DNA of 64,000 bases. It comes from Branchiostoma belcheri (lineage: Eukaryota; Chordata; Leptocardii; Amphioxiformes; Branchiostomatidae). The notes under the pieces are model-generated. The model was not told the origin of the DNA. It made no database searches and saw nothing but the letters and a program-made list of their open reading frames with translations. The stretch spans positions 2,026,719-2,090,718 of the forward strand of contig NW_017802935.1 in NCBI RefSeq assembly GCF_001625305.1, given 5' to 3'. Below are positions 1-14,075 of the stretch, piece after piece (positions within the stretch are counted from its first letter, which is position 1; each line of letters starts with the position of its first letter). The translations under genes were made by a program, and so were the position numbers.

Positions 1-1091
1 GATCTGCAGATAATCTCGATCACAATAGGACAGAAGGCGACCGGGAATTATAGTTTTTAACGCACACCACTTACAAAGTCGCTACTGTTGAAAAGGGAGG
101 TCTGTACATAAAGGCGGGCGAAGTTTAGAGACGAGGACAGGTTTACCGGTCCGGTCAAACTTGCACTTTACTCGCACTTTGAAGATGCGCTTCTTCCGAT
201 ACCAACTCTCCTGCAACAATAACAAACAAGAGATAAGATCAGGTGCGCGCAGGTGGGCAGGTGGAACAGGTAATGATAGGACAGGTAAGGCGAGATGAGA
301 GTACAGACAGGGATCGGGGCGTCTTACAATTCTAAAGATATGCCGTCAAGGTTGTCCTTTTATCGTCGCATTATTGTCCGGAACAAAAAAAGGACGTTTT
401 CGGCGCAATGACGTCACATGACAGGGACTTCAAAGCACGTGAACTGGTCTTGTGGCATTTCCTGTTTAAATATCATAATTAGAGGCTTGTTGTGTGACTC
501 TGCACCTGTAGCTGGTAGGGATTTTGTGGATCTGCAGCATATCTTATCTAATAATGTCTTCTTACCTCATCACTACTTTGTCGCCAGGAGCGATGATACA
601 GACCAAAACAGATGATTGTATTTTGTGTTTCGCAACCGTTTTCCGGATCATGACACGGAGGGTAGGCGCCAAACTTTTACCGTAACGGTTTTTATCTTTT
701 TGTTGCCTTCGCGTGGAAGTCACAACACCGCCGTCCTGACAGCGTTATCATTTCTGGAGAAGCCGGGCTCCTTGAGTTGAAGTTCATGATCGCTGCGCAG
801 TGTCGGTGGTGTGGTGTTCTGTGTCCTTTTCACCCCGTCAGTTCTTCCCCCGACTCCCGGCCAGATAGCCTCATACGGGAGGAATGTAAGTTGTATACAG
901 TCGCACGACTTGGTGGTAAGGAATGGCCGGGAACAAAACCAGCAATGTAGCAAAGTTACCCAGGAGAAGCGCGGTAAAAGGGAGTGACGTGTCACGCATG
1001 CCGGGGTCGGCATTGTTGGGGGGCGGTGTGGGTGGGATTGGGTGGTCGGAGAAGTTAGGGGACAACACGAGGGAGGGGCAGGGTGGGGCTA

Positions 1092-1267
1092 GCCTCGACC
1101 AGGCTTCGGAAGCGGATGACAAGAGTAGAAATTAGCCAAATAGACAGATAACATGCCAGGGGAGTTGGTCCGCCGCTCTCCTTCAGGAGACCAACTCCCC
1201 CGATATGTTACCAGTCTATCTGGCCAAATTCCACTCTTTCCAGTCGCCTCTGAAGCCTGGTAGAGGC
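1092..1267. mobile_element. Foldback MITE with TA target duplication, copy 1
   Basis: A 176 bp near-perfect palindrome. The left arm begins GCCTCGACCAGGCTTCGGAA and the right arm, read on the other strand, begins GCCTCTACCAGGCTTCAGAG. The arms run about 78 bp each and meet around 1170. The element is flanked by TA on both sides (1090-1091 and 1268-1269), as expected for a Tc1/mariner-type target site. It has no coding capacity. A second copy lies at 8704-8863, which shows it is a dispersed family and not a chance hairpin. Confidence 0.85.
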
Positions 1268-2271
1268 TAGGGAGTTGTGGAGACCTGGTGCTATGGCATT
1301 GGGAGGGGGTAATCTCCAAGCAGATATCAGGAGGGTTGTGTGAAGAAAAATGGGATAAGATAGAGAATGTTAGTGTTACAACACAGGAGTTTCTGATATA
1401 CTTCTTAGTCCTTAATGACTGTGAGGTAGCTAGGGCTACATAAGCACGGATTTTGTACATTTAAGGGCAAGTCGGTCCTTTGAAATACAAAGTTATGAAG
1501 GAATTTACAAAATGACGTGATCGTAACATTTCTCCGTAGTTGTAAGGTGGCCAGTGTTATGTCCGACATGTCCTGTGAGGTCCACCTACAGTTATTATCA
1601 CAGCATCTATCATTACCCAAATCACTGTTTGTATTTTCCTACCCCTTTGATCCTCAGGCTGCCATGGGGCTTGTTTTTACCGCAAATGACGGCCTTAAGC
1701 ACGTTAAAACTACACCTCGTATACTTAATCATAGTCCTTCATTAGAGATGAAGTCATTTTTGGGGAGTGTTTTGTTGTCTGCGAAACTGCTCTTTTGTAA
1801 AAACAGATGTTGCCAGTCACTGAAGAATTCTAAAAGTAGATACAAAAATGTCATGTTCTTAGAAGAACAATGCAATATCTTGCATCTTGTGGAGACTACA
1901 ATGTGAATCGTCTATGCTGTTACTTGTACTAGTATTTTAGCCTCCTTGTAGACTTTGTGGTGTTTTTCAACTACATTTGTATAATGCAGATTTCTGAAAG
2001 CTCCCGGTGTTCTGATTGTATGCTGTATCATTATAGAGTCTACAAGAGAAGGCACCAGTATTGTGCCTATGTACAAGCCCGGCCCTAACACATGCCCCGT
2101 GTCAGACGGGTCCTTTCTCCGGGTCCGTGTTCAGGACACCGGTCATTCCTCCCAACAATGTCAGAACAGATGGGCAGTGATTCCAGGTCAGGGGGAACAA
2201 AACTACCTATTATAAATCACATAATCGTACTGTAGGAAAACAGCGTAGAGGGAGGAATATCCTACACCCTT

Positions 2272-2643
2272 TTAAAGGAATCCAATGCAATTTCGGGACG
2301 TTAAAATAGAAAATATTCTGGATGAGGAAATCTGTCTGATGTTCACATTTACTGCCATTTCTTGCACATTTTCGCTATCATTTCATACTACCACGGAACC
2401 ATTTAAATACATACCCTCAAAACAAGCTACATGAGAAGTCTCTGTTTTATTTTTTGGTACCACCAATAAATAGCTAGAACCAGCCTACGATACAAAACTA
2501 GCAACGGTTTTCCGTTAGTTTTGCCTCACAGATATCAGTAAGCTATGGGAAAGGGCTGATTCAACTTGAAAATTCATATAACTAGAAAATTACTTTGAAA
2601 AAAAAGTTTTGTCGCCCTTAAATTGCATTGGACGCCTTCAACA
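2272..2643. mobile_element. Interspersed TIR element (family B), copy 1
   Basis: About 370 bp with terminal inverted repeats: TTAAAGGAATCCAATGCAAT at the left and, on the opposite strand, TTGAAGGCGTCCAATGCAAT at the right. Internal sequence is shared with copies at 13729-14075, 30226-30523 and 59050-59294. Shared words include a GAATATT or AATATTCTGG segment, a segment with GTTTTGCCTCACAGATATCA, and a CTATGGGA...GTTGAATTNNCCCTAT segment. There is no ORF. It is probably a non-autonomous DNA transposon; superfamily not assigned. Confidence 0.75.
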
Positions 2644-5600
2644 AGACCCCCTTTACACTGGGATCGTAACTACGGTAAGACTCGGATCTTCAGTCGTGTT
2701 GCCTCTTCTATCCTCCGTTCGTATCCTCCAAACTTGGACAGTCTGAATGTTTACAAAAGTTCTTGGCTTACCCCCGACTAGACCTAACACACTGTGTGTC
2801 TATTTGTTTGAATGTTACATTGATTCTCAATGAAAGGTTTACCACAGCACACAGTGACATTAAGTGAACAAAGGGATGCTGTTTTCTGTTTAGGCGTTTT
2901 GAGACATGTTAAAGAACACCAACTCTACAGTTGGAGGTTAGAATACAAGTTTGGAACTGTGTGTACATAACACGGGAATTGTTCAGTGTTTCAAACGCGG
3001 GTCACTAAAAGCTTCCCGAGTGTCCCAGTCTGGCCTCAAACAGAGGAGTCGTGTTGTCATCCTTTTGTCTTGTCCTACAGACAGGAACGAGACGGGAACA
3101 GTTTTCTGAGACAGATGGTGCTATACTTTCTGGGTAAAAACACAGCTAGCTATAGAAGACTGTCCTATAAAATCCTATTACAGATCGTCAAATCGTCATA
3201 CAATCCCTAGATAGATGTTCATATATTATGGTACATTTCATGTACCTTTTTCTCCATTCGCTTTCTGAGTTTCTCTGTGTGTAACACTAACGTTGTATAC
3301 AGACACAAAGAAACGTTAACGCAAAACAACATAAAATGTGTACACACAAAACCAATAATTTTCGAGCTTTTCTGCATTCACGAATCAAAAATTGTAATCA
3401 TGCTGCATGATGCGATGCTTGCGGCCAGCCATGTCATTCCTCGTGTATTGTTCTCCAGCCTCCCTTCTTTCATCGCGATAAGTTTGTTTTTATGAGAGCG
3501 GTGAATACAGTTGGCCTGACACCCGATCTGCCCGGGTAGCCGGTAGCCCACCTGATACCCCGTGTTTAGCCGTAACATCGCGCCCATCGCACGGCTGAGT
3601 CCACTGCCCCTCCCCGAGGTGTGTTCAGGCGGCGGCGTGGGATCAGGGGGAGGGGCGGGGAGGGGCACACAAACATCATCGGCGAGTTTGCAGAAACTAC
3701 CGGGCACTTTACACAGAAGGCTTCCGGCTGAGCTGTATTGATGCTGCCATACGTTAGGCAATAAAAATGTAGTACTAGTATGGCATTGAAATCCTCTTCA
3801 AAGACGTACCATAGAAGTGGAACTTGAGTACAACACTTCCTTTTGCGAGTGTAAAGTTTGCCTATTTCCATGCGTCCCCTACCCATTTAACCTGCTCCAA
3901 TATGAGAGAAACAGTGGTTTAATTGAGAAGACGTATTTGTATTAACTACAGGGCTTATATAGCCGATACACGTACATATCATTTGCACAGAGTTTCATAA
4001 ATCCCCCAAACTACGGAATCGTTGTTATTTTCAAACCTGGATGTATTGTCCGCCCCAAGGATGTAATACCTAATAGCACAGTGACTCAGGAACCTTCCAG
4101 ACCAATCTCCCACAGCTCGGTAAATCAGAGCTCCCTCCTGTCTCCACACAGACCGGACTAATAGACAGAGAGACGGGTGCCATCTGTCTTCCCTGTACCG
4201 GACTCCAGGCCAGCACAGCGCACATACATTATCCTTTACGAGGCTATTCTGTAAAATTGAAACCGCTTCTCCTACTGCCAGACATGATTCATCTCCTCCA
4301 AACAGATGTTGGGAGGGAAAACGTAGCCTTCTCCAACCTTGAAAATGCTACAGAAGAATAAAATATGTGTCCAGAGCAGTTGTGTATGAAAGCTAAAGAA
4401 CGCTTTGTGAAATATCATACGACACGGAAATAATGCTGTCAAAATTGAAGCGCTGAGATGAAAATCCAGCCAACACACACCCTAATCCGGACAGATTGAG
4501 AGATCATGTCGCACTCAAGATTCTAGCGGCGAAGTCGATAACTGTAGATTATTGATCCATTTCCGAGTAGAGCCCTGCATATGATTGGTCTAATGAACCG
4601 TGGTGTGAATTGGCTTGTGTAGCACGTCGTTCTGAATCTCTCCTAGCAGAAGTTGGTAGAGAAGATAGTAACCTTTCTATCATATTTCCCATATTCTGTC
4701 GCCACTTTTCATGCGAAATGTCACAAAATTCTCCCCCAACCTCTGCTTGGAGAGTAGTTGTGAAATGTAGGCTGTCAGGACTGTTAGGATCAGGTGGTCC
4801 TGATGTCCTCATCCGTCAGCTGTTGAGTCGCCTGAACAGCATCAGCCACACCCGGACCTGATGGACCTACTTACACTCCTGATACCGGCATGAACTCACA
4901 CTTGATAGCGAGACGTATTCATCAGACGTGTTAAAAACAAATCAAGGGAATTTAGATGATAAAATTCATATAAAACCAAAGGAGAAATTGTGGCAATTGA
5001 CATCCACTGAACTACCGAGTACCAAAGAGATGATTGGAAAAAAGTAGAAATGCCACAATATGTAAATACATTCCTGTAAAGTTGAGCAGATAGCAGAATA
5101 ACACGCTATCAAAGCAAATCCCCGTGGACACTATTACTATGATATGGCATATCAGCATTTGTTTTAGCATACAATGATTACAACATCATTGATCTATTCA
5201 TTCGCATCTTAACACCTTGTTATGGGTAATGATGACTGAGTATTCCAGAAGTGTACTTGAGACGAAATGATGCTTGGCTTCTTATATGCTTGGCTTCTTC
5301 TGTATATATTGGTCCCCCTTGCTTCAGGTTTATGAGAATCGCTACTTGTTATTGCTGGTTGCCTGAAGTGTTTCGTGTAACCATAAGGAATAGTCAGTTC
5401 AACACACACCAGGCTTGTGTCCAGGCCCATAGTTCTGTCAGAGATCCGGCCTCACACTTGGAATGATGGATGTCCTTTCTGTCGTTGATCGCAGGTGCCT
5501 GTTTTATTCTCACCAATAAAGATAAACAAGTATCGGCCCAATTTCCCCGGCCCGCCGCTGGCTGTCAGTGACGTGCCGGTGGTACTGCCCAGGCAGCCGG

Positions 5601-7402
5601 GCTGAGGTTAGCAGCTGCTGCGGCAATCTGACCAGGTCCAGGTCTTCCTCAGGACTTCTTGGTATGAACTTCGAATAAAGGCGGGACTCAGAAAAGCACT
5701 GTTAAGGAGTTGAAGTCCCCCTGATATGTTTTAAACTATTAGTTCATTCATTGGTGATAGTAACTTAATTTGTTACCGTAATACAAAGGAAGCTAGCGTT
5801 TTGCCATCTCCAACGGTTACATTGGTGCTCAAGCTGATTTGTTACATAACGTCATGGTTCTAGAGCGAAGAACCTAAATAACAAACATTGAGACTCCATA
5901 TAACAATACAACAAGGATGTTCAATGATAGCTTGAATGCCGACCCACAACCTGTATTTTATTTTTAAGTTTAATTTTAAATCCTAAATTGCATCACTAGC
6001 ACTGTTATGTTGGCAGGTACCTTTTGGTTAGTACGAAAGTTCTATCGTATATATCGTGCAGATATCGAACAGCTCTAGACCTTGTTCATCGCTTCTTGTT
6101 GTAGTTATTGCTTCACCCATAGTTGGGGTTGAAATTAATTACCGAGCCTCTCGCCAAGATTTCCCTTGAGATTGATATGAAATTTGGCCCAGTAATGATC
6201 TATTGTGCTCCCCATCGAGTCTCCGGGGATGGATGGTATTGTTAGTCCAGCCGCTGTCTTTATTTGGGGCTGATTTTTGTGGCATTGATCCAAGTCATCA
6301 ATAACAATGTCGGAATGTTAGCCAGTAAGGAAAACAACAGATTACCGTCAGGGAACTGCAGAAGGACCATCCATCTCCGGCTGATGGGGGATAGTTACGC
6401 TTCTTACCAGTATTCATGTCATACAGGGCAGTGCATTGAGACTGATGTTCACAGTGCGTAGATACATCATAGAGGTCATTTCAGCTGACATAGATTGGAT
6501 TGCCTTTCAGTCCAGTTACATCACCGAAGTCTGTTGAGCTTGTATCGGCATAAACTCCAACGTGGTTTCCAAAGTGGCTTTTCTGACATACCAGTATATT
6601 CCCTGACATTCATAACAGCTCTAAAGCTTACTAGTCTACTATACTTATAGATCTTTATGAGATTTTGTTTATGAATAGTCCTGGATATATCCGTATCAAA
6701 TTATCATTCCTCAGCTGTATTTATCTGTGGTAGAGAAGATCAGAGCTTCATCCAGGGCATAACTAATGCGCCTATTGTACACACATTACAGGCGGGAGTG
6801 ATCATTATGATAAACGTTCTATTCAATTGATATTTTGTTCTTTATCAGGGAAAGGTCCGATGAAAGCCCTTATCATTATCCATTATGATCTTTATCGCAT
6901 AACAATCGGGTCTGTGAGAGCCTGGCAGATAAAGTGCCTGAAAACAACATCCATCACCCGGTCGTCAGCAGGGTTTATACTGAGCAGGCGACGAGTTTTC
7001 CCTCCATAATACAGCGTGGTGCTTGTCGATGTCTATCTCCTCTCCATCTGTCATGATGACCCTGATTAGACGTTAGGCTAAGCCTCCAGTCTCCGGCAGG
7101 ATTAAGACTTTTCTTCTTTGTCGTCAATGCAAGACGGGGACGGCCGTTGTTTCTGCTACCCCGGGGCCAGCCATGTTTGTTTTTCAGCGCGGTTTGTTCA
7201 CTTGCACCCATCCGCAGTATGTACACATCCGACTACCCGTGGCCAGGTTAGCAGACGATGGCTCACACGTGGGGTGGTGAGCTGGGTGTTGACGGCAGGC
7301 TGGATTTAAAAGGAAACGGGCGCGTGTTAGGCACGCTGTACTGGGCACAGACAAATAAGTAAACACAATGTTTACTTGTTTGTCTCCGACGGAACTGCAC
7401 CA

Positions 7403-7445
7403 CAGGTGTTTACTTACCTGTCTCAGGTGTTTACTTACCTGTCTC
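7403..7445. repeat. Two-copy 21 bp tandem repeat
   Basis: The unit CAGGTGTTTACTTACCTGTC plus T is repeated twice in tandem, starting at 7403 and 7424. Each unit is itself partly palindromic (CAGGT...ACCTG). No function is apparent. Confidence 0.7.
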
Positions 7446-7968
7446 AGACTGAACTATACCCTATCGTGCCTGCCTCAGTCACTGGACTGATCTTCTGCGT
7501 CAAGCTTGTACACTCGTAATATTGGTCCACCAGGCAATGTGATAATGTCACAGTTGATAATATTGTTATAACAGTACACTGTTTATTGCCTCTTCCACTG
7601 TTAGTGTTATGGGTGACTTGCTATCCATATTCCGTGGGAAAACTGTGATGGTTACTGACAACTTACGGAAGTGTGAAACTTAAGATCAGTTGTAGCTATA
7701 CGATGACTAGGTTCTAAGGCTGACTCAGGTTCTGAGAAATTGTCGTGGATCGAGTCTGCATCGCCATGCAGAAAATTGAATTCCTCTCCGCTAAGCAGAT
7801 AACATCTTCCAGTCAGTGAAAAGGAGAATTTGTGCAGGGTAATAATTAGAGAATAGGAGGGGGAGAAGTTACTGTGCAGGTGTGCATTCATCATGGAACA
7901 GCGCATTGCTGTCAGGCCTGGGATGGCTGAGATAACCTTTCTCTTCACAGAGATAAGATAGTAGGACC

Positions 7969-8102
7969 AGTCTCCAAGCAGATCCCACAGTGGCAAGATA
8001 GTATCCATTGGCCAGAGCTGTGATTATTGGCCACCTCGGTGGTTAATGGTTACAGGGTGGCCAATGGTCACAGCTCTGGTCGTAGGATCTGCTTGGAGAT
8101 TA
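7969..8102. mobile_element. Short foldback element (family C)
   Basis: Inverted repeat of about 134 bp. The left end reads TCTCCAAGCAGATCC and the right end is its complement, GGATCTGCTTGGAGA. Inside, GGCCAGAGCTGTGA is mirrored by TCACAGCTCTGG. A lone copy of the outer motif (AATCTCCAAGCAGAT) occurs at about 1310-1325, so this belongs to a dispersed family. No ORF. Confidence 0.7.
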
Positions 8103-8703
8103 CCATCAAGTGCGTAAGTTGGGCCCCCAGTATGTACTACGATTTATCATTAGCTTCATTAGATGAAAGTTTAAGAATGAAGATTTTCTCCTAATGTAAA
8201 TGTCTTTGATGACACCCTGGCGATGACATCAACGATAAGCAGTTGATATGAGATTTGATTGTGTTGGCATATTGAATAGTAGGCATTTCATCGGCCTCGT
8301 AAGACCATGAAGAAGAATTTTCTTCTACAGGCATATTGAATATTACGTACGTATCAAACAGTAGCTACACCCTGGAGGTGTCCTGCCTGTATTGTACAAC
8401 AGTCTCATCCCCTTCTGTCGGTGACACTATTGTTGTTTCTTCACAAGTAAGGAGCGGGTTTAACTGTACAATGTATCAAACAGGCGGCTTATATGCTTAT
8501 ACTGGAGTCAAAGGACAATGGCATTGGGAGGTTCCTGGAGGCATTGTGAGGTGGTTGATGTGTCTGAACCAGGATATCCGCTGAAAGTCTTGAGAAGAAA
8601 GGGTTTTCCTGCCGCTACGTTATCATGTGGTTTCATCCTAGGTGTGGGCAGAGCTTTGCCGATCTTGGTGGCACAACGAGATGACGCCTTACTGAAGTCA
8701 CTA

Positions 8704-8863
8704 GCCTCTACCAGGCTTCGGAAGCGACTAAAAAGAGTAGGGACTGACCAAATAGACACTTAACATGCCGGGGGAGTACATTTGCCTCTCTCTTTCACGG
8801 AGCAACTTCCCTGGCATGTTATCTGTCTATTTTTTCTAGTCGTTTCTGAAGCCTAGTAAAGGC
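8704..8863. mobile_element. Foldback MITE with TA target duplication, copy 2
   Basis: Second copy of the family at 1092-1267. The left end is GCCTCTACCAGGCTTCGGAA. The right arm complements it through TGTTATCTGTCTATT...CTAGTCGTTTCTGAAGCCTAGTAAAGGC. TA flanks both ends (8702-8703 and 8864-8865). The loop region has diverged from copy 1 more than the arms have, and the arms differ by scattered substitutions, so neither copy is recent. Confidence 0.85.
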
Positions 8864-11800
8864 TATGGAATCAGAAGAAAGCGTTAGACTTGGAAGTGGA
8901 TTTTAGCGCAAACCACATTTCCCTTAGCGGTGTCAATTAGTTCAACCTCATCTTCTCTAGGGTCTTGTTTGGAACTTTGTTTTAACTTCTTGCATGATTG
9001 GAAGTCAGAAATGGTAATGGTCAGTGTTGTTTATGTCAGGAAGCATTGTGATGGGGAGACTGATTTGTTTTTCGCCGTTGTTATCAATGGCGACACGCTG
9101 TTCGGAATACTTAGCGATAATCTCGCCAACTTTTAGACAATCGTCATCAGCTTGTTGATTTACGAACCAGAACCACCCCGAAACCCATAAAACGTTTAGC
9201 TTCTTTTTTTACGTCTTTCATCACTTCATGTGGAAAAATGCCGCAACAAAAGGCCGCCTGCTATCGTTTTGAATGAAAAACGGGTATTTTTCGTTATCTT
9301 CATGTAATTAGGTCCCTTTACAGCACATGTCAGTGTATCCTTGAGGACGGCTGACAACTGGCAATTACTACCGTCCAGGGACGTAGAATGCCTTCGGGAA
9401 ATCTACGAAGGTCTCGTCCTGTTGAATTCCTCTGCACAACTCCACGACAACGTGATGTCCACATATATCAGTAACTGTAACACCGAACATACAAGACTGC
9501 ACAGGCACGGTCTGTAAACCAGGCCACAAATGTCTCAATTTTTCAGGTATGACGATATCTTACCGTGAGTTGATGTGGAATGTGATAAGGCTGACAAGCA
9601 GGAAGACATCACCCCAGGACACAATACGATACCGGGCACCGAAAACGCTACAGTGATATTTTACTCTGGGGGGATGAGGCCTCCGTGAAAGTCGATACAC
9701 CAACTATCATAGCTGATCACTACTGATAAGTCATCGCTTCCTGTGAGAAGCTATTTACTACAAGACGTTTAAAAGGCACTTAGTCTGTTTTCTCTTGTAC
9801 ATATAATGGGTTACGGAAAAGGGTAATGTTTCCATAAAACATCTTAATGCTATTTTTCTATCCTTCCCAGCTTGATTCCTGTTTCTTGACGCTCTTAAGC
9901 GTATCAGTGTCTCAAGGAAGAAACCTAATGGCATAGACCCCCCCTCATAAAGAAGGGCCTTTTCCTTCCCATATTCACATAAGTCATAACTTGTTGCAAC
10001 ATGAATACATTGTATAAAATGCTGTAACTGCTGTGACTAACGCTGTGTAACCTGCTGTAACTTAGTACTATGACTAAGACATGAGACACAGTCTGTCCCT
10101 GACATGTGCGTCTTCATTACGGCATAATTGAGCGGCTTTGGACGCATTTCTGACCACCCGTCTGACCAGAACAAGGTATCTTCTCTCAGATCAACCCCCA
10201 CCCGTCCGCCCACCTCCACCCAGACCTGGCGGCCGCAGACAGACATAATGTTATTACCTCCGTCTAACGGTGGAGAACTCTCCCTGTAAGGCCACGGGTA
10301 TAATAGGAACAGTAGTTAGAGTCGCCGTGTGGACGTCTTTAGAAAGTCTGATGTTTTCAGACGTGGTATCTCGTCCGCAATCGGTCTCAACTGTCGTTAT
10401 GCGCACTCCAGTGCATCAGTTCTTGTTATTTGTATATCTATACACTGTAGAAGCCTAATGTCTATCTTCGGATGGGACGCAACTTTCTATGAAAAAGACC
10501 TTGGTTTCATGCACGGGTTCGACTGAAGATGGTTGGTGGCATGATACATAAACTCCTACAGTACGGCAATGCTGTAGCATCTGGTAGTGATGGTGAGAGG
10601 GACAGAGGTCTCAGGCAAAATCAAATTCGAGGAAATTTTTCATCTACTGTAGAAAAAAAACCTGTTAAAAATTGGAAGGATTGTTTAGTTCTCGACAAGT
10701 CCTCCGCGCAAAGCTGAAGTCAGAACATGCTTGTACAAGACTACCCGAGGTTGGACCGCGGCGATGTTGACACAGGTTCTGAGGCGTACTCTGCGGTTTG
10801 ATGCTGATGGCTTTTGTAAGTAGTTAGACATTGTCAGCCCGCCTGTTTTACACACTAAACAGTTCCTATTTACTCGTCCCAGCGACCTTTACAGGTGCGC
10901 AGTGCTGTTGGTCTCGATCTTGAATTACGGGGAGGTAATTGGACATGGGCGTGTCTGGAAGGGCGTGAAGGATTTCCAGCCGCCTTCATTTCTTAAACTC
11001 ACAAAGAAACACATATTTGGCATACTTGCCGTCGTCTCCAATTGTCACATGTCAAGGATCAGTTGAATAATTCATAGAAGCAAACGTTAGTAAACATCGC
11101 AGTAGTGCGTCGTGTTGGCAGGACTTTTAGACCTACCGTATGTCTGTAAACACAACTTATAGCACCCCAGGGTCAACGACAAGGTAGGTATAAGATGTCA
11201 GAAGTCTCCTCACGCAAACGGGCCATCCATTGTCGGGGCAGAGCCCGGGAAATAAAGACAAGACGGGACAGAAAGCTTTCAGGTCCAGCGGAATATCGGC
11301 GGCGCAGGAACGCGTGAAACGGGACGGGCTTTCAGGGGGGCTGCGCAGCTGGCAACAAACAGTCTCGCTTTCAGCCGCAATTTCTCGCCAGGTGTGGCCG
11401 GACCGCAGTCATACCTGTTGTCTCACCTGAGATCTCATCAAGGGGGCGTAAGGTCTTATTACACCTAAACTCTTATTACACCTTTCATCTACCGTTTTGA
11501 TCATCAAAACCTCTGGCGAAACAAAGTTTTTTTCCAAATGACTAGGAAATTCCAGACTAACGCTCGCATTGCCTGTTCGATGAATCTGCTGGAACGTATT
11601 TCTGACAGGGAAAATAGACAGTAAGCTGGAATTCTTTTGTCCCGGTAATATGTTCAGTCAGCCACCACCTCGCCTGTCATCAACATGTAATAAACACATG
11701 TCAGAACGGGTAGGAGATGGGATTAATCCGCGCATGGTCGCGTGACTCGGGTCAACTCAGGACATCAGGATACTGAAGCTCCGGAAAATAAGAAACTGAA

Positions 11801-13728
11801 ACGTCAGAAGCTATGGTGATGTATATGTAGATCTAGTCTTAATAGGTACAGTACAAAGTCACATTTCTACATAGAATCGTTGATTACGGTAATAGATCTG
11901 ATATGGAGGGACATTGCCATAGATGGGTCATTCCGAGTCGCCTGGCGTGAACCTGAAGTACCGGTCATCCATCAGTCCTCCTTCCCTCATCCCTCGCTCT
12001 CTTTCTCTGTTTGTCTGTCTTTCGTTCTCCCGTACGTGGTCGTCTCCCAGACTTTCACAACACGCCATGGATAGTAGAAATAAACTTCCTAACACCTGGC
12101 ATTGGTACTCAGCAATCGCAATGCTTGGGGATCCCTGTGTCGGCCACCAGAAAAGGTCATCCAACAATACAATAAAGGTGTGTATGTTGATGGACATGTC
12201 TTCAGCCTGAAAGTTCAGGTAGACATGACATTCCACCTTGTATCAACACAGTCTTGCTGCCCCAATATGTCTACTGTCCAGTACATTAGAGCCTGCATCT
12301 AGAGACTTGAATAATATGAAATAGACTTCGGCTTTCGGTGTTCAGTCAGCTCTCTGAGGCGGCCTCACGTAATCTCTACCCATGTCATGACAACTCTAAT
12401 TACCGTTGAGAGAATTCTAATGGCAGACTCCTCAGTGCATTGTCCTGTCCTAAGTGTTCCAAGAAGAACGGCTGGTATGACTAACCGTTGGTAGTATGCC
12501 GCAAACAACAGGTAATTATTACATAGATAATGAGAGATGTGAGTGTGTCAAGGTTGCCTGTCTTTGATGATATCGCCGTTCTTTGAAAAGAAAATACCAG
12601 AGAATCCTGCTCTTCTATGTAAGATACTCTCCCCCAGGCACACACCAGCGCTAATGTTTCTGCTCTTCTTCTGTGCACGGTAAAATTAGAGGGTGGATGT
12701 TTGTTTGAAGAGTTTGTTCCCATGCCTTCAGAAGCTGCGTGCCGCCGGCCTGCGTGCCTGTCCCCGCCCGAGGCGCTACACCTGTGCGGCCTGGTCCTCC
12801 TCAATTTCCACCGCCTCTAATTGTGGTGAACAGCACCGTTTGTTCTCACCTGCGCGGTGTATCGCCGTACATCATCATAATCACCGCCTTCCAGCCCCCC
12901 TCCCCACAACAAAGACTCGCACCCAACCGCCTGGAAGAAGTCATCCCGGTTCATGGGACAATGTGGCGTAATGGTCGCCGCTAGCCCTCGGCGCAATCTT
13001 TTAAGGTGATCACACCATACTGTAGCAGGCGAACCAGCGGGGCAATTTCACGGTAATTAATTTAAACCATAAAGTCGCTACTTTAATGTGGTTTGTTCCA
13101 TACTCCTGGTGGCTGGAAGAGGCAGATATTGGGTAAATAACCTACCAGAATTAATAATCTGCCAGCGGCGTTCGAAGACCAAAGAAGAGCCACTAGGCTG
13201 GCTCCTCCACAAAGCATTCACCTCATTTGGACAATGTATACTTCTTTTCACTTCCTGAAAGGACTGATAATTTGGCAAAAACATATCCTGAACCACCGTT
13301 GATAACGACGTACTGGAAACTTTTCTACGCTGCTGTTTGAATGCTGATTCCGCCCAGTGCGGACCATCCCGCGCACATTGTTCCCATGTTGCGTGATTAC
13401 CCGTAATGTCGGTGAGCAGAGGTGTAATCTAGGGTATAATTACCCCCAGACTACGTGCTTATCTTACCGTTTGCTATGACTTCAGCGCAGCTCCTAAGGC
13501 ATGGCGCAGAATGAGTCCCTGTCATTAATGCCATACTTACTCATTAACTGCTTCTGTGTAATTAGCGGTGATTACGGTGTTCTGGTGGCGGTATTGTCAG
13601 GGGACTGACTCCCGTACCACCTGAGTTGTACGTAAGAGGACAGGAATTTGGCTCGTACCATCTACTCAAGGTCTTCTGTATAGATATTTCAAAGACTTCA
13701 AAATACATAGGACGAATGTAACCGCACC

Positions 13729-14075
13729 TTAAAGGTACTCAAAGTTATTGCAGGGCAGTATTTTTAAAGTTAAGTCAATTTTCTGGTAACTTTTAAAAAT
13801 GTAGAAAGTTGAATTAGCCCTATGCTACTAGCATACTGATATCTGTGAGGTAAAGATATGATGTCGGTGACGGAATACGATTGTTTGTTTCGTATCGTAA
13901 CCTGGTTCTTGCTATTTATTAGTGGTACCCCAAATACAGGGACTTCTCACGTAGCTTATTTTTGGGGCTATTTTAAGTTTCCAGTATGAAATGATGACGA
14001 AGCGATAGTAAATGACAGATTTCCTCACCCAGAATATTTTTGTTTTGCCACTGAATGACAAATGACGTCCATGAC
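13729..14075. mobile_element. Interspersed TIR element (family B), copy 2
   Basis: Diverged copy of the family at 2272-2643. It starts CCTTAAAGGTACTCAAAGTT. It shares GTTGAATTAGCCCTATGCTA, TGATATCTGTGAGG and, near the right end, CAGAATATTTTTGTTTTGCC with the other copies. The right inverted repeat is degraded, so the end is approximate. No ORF. Confidence 0.65.

Noticed and set aside
874..905. TGGTG/GTAAGG site resembling the end of a Wnt3 exon 1
   Set aside because: The required frame has a TAA stop a few codons upstream and no signal peptide.
10764..10815. Candidate Wnt3 first exon (ATG...GTAAGT)
   Set aside because: The phase is 1, not the phase 2 that exon 2 needs, and the peptide is basic and not hydrophobic like a signal sequence.
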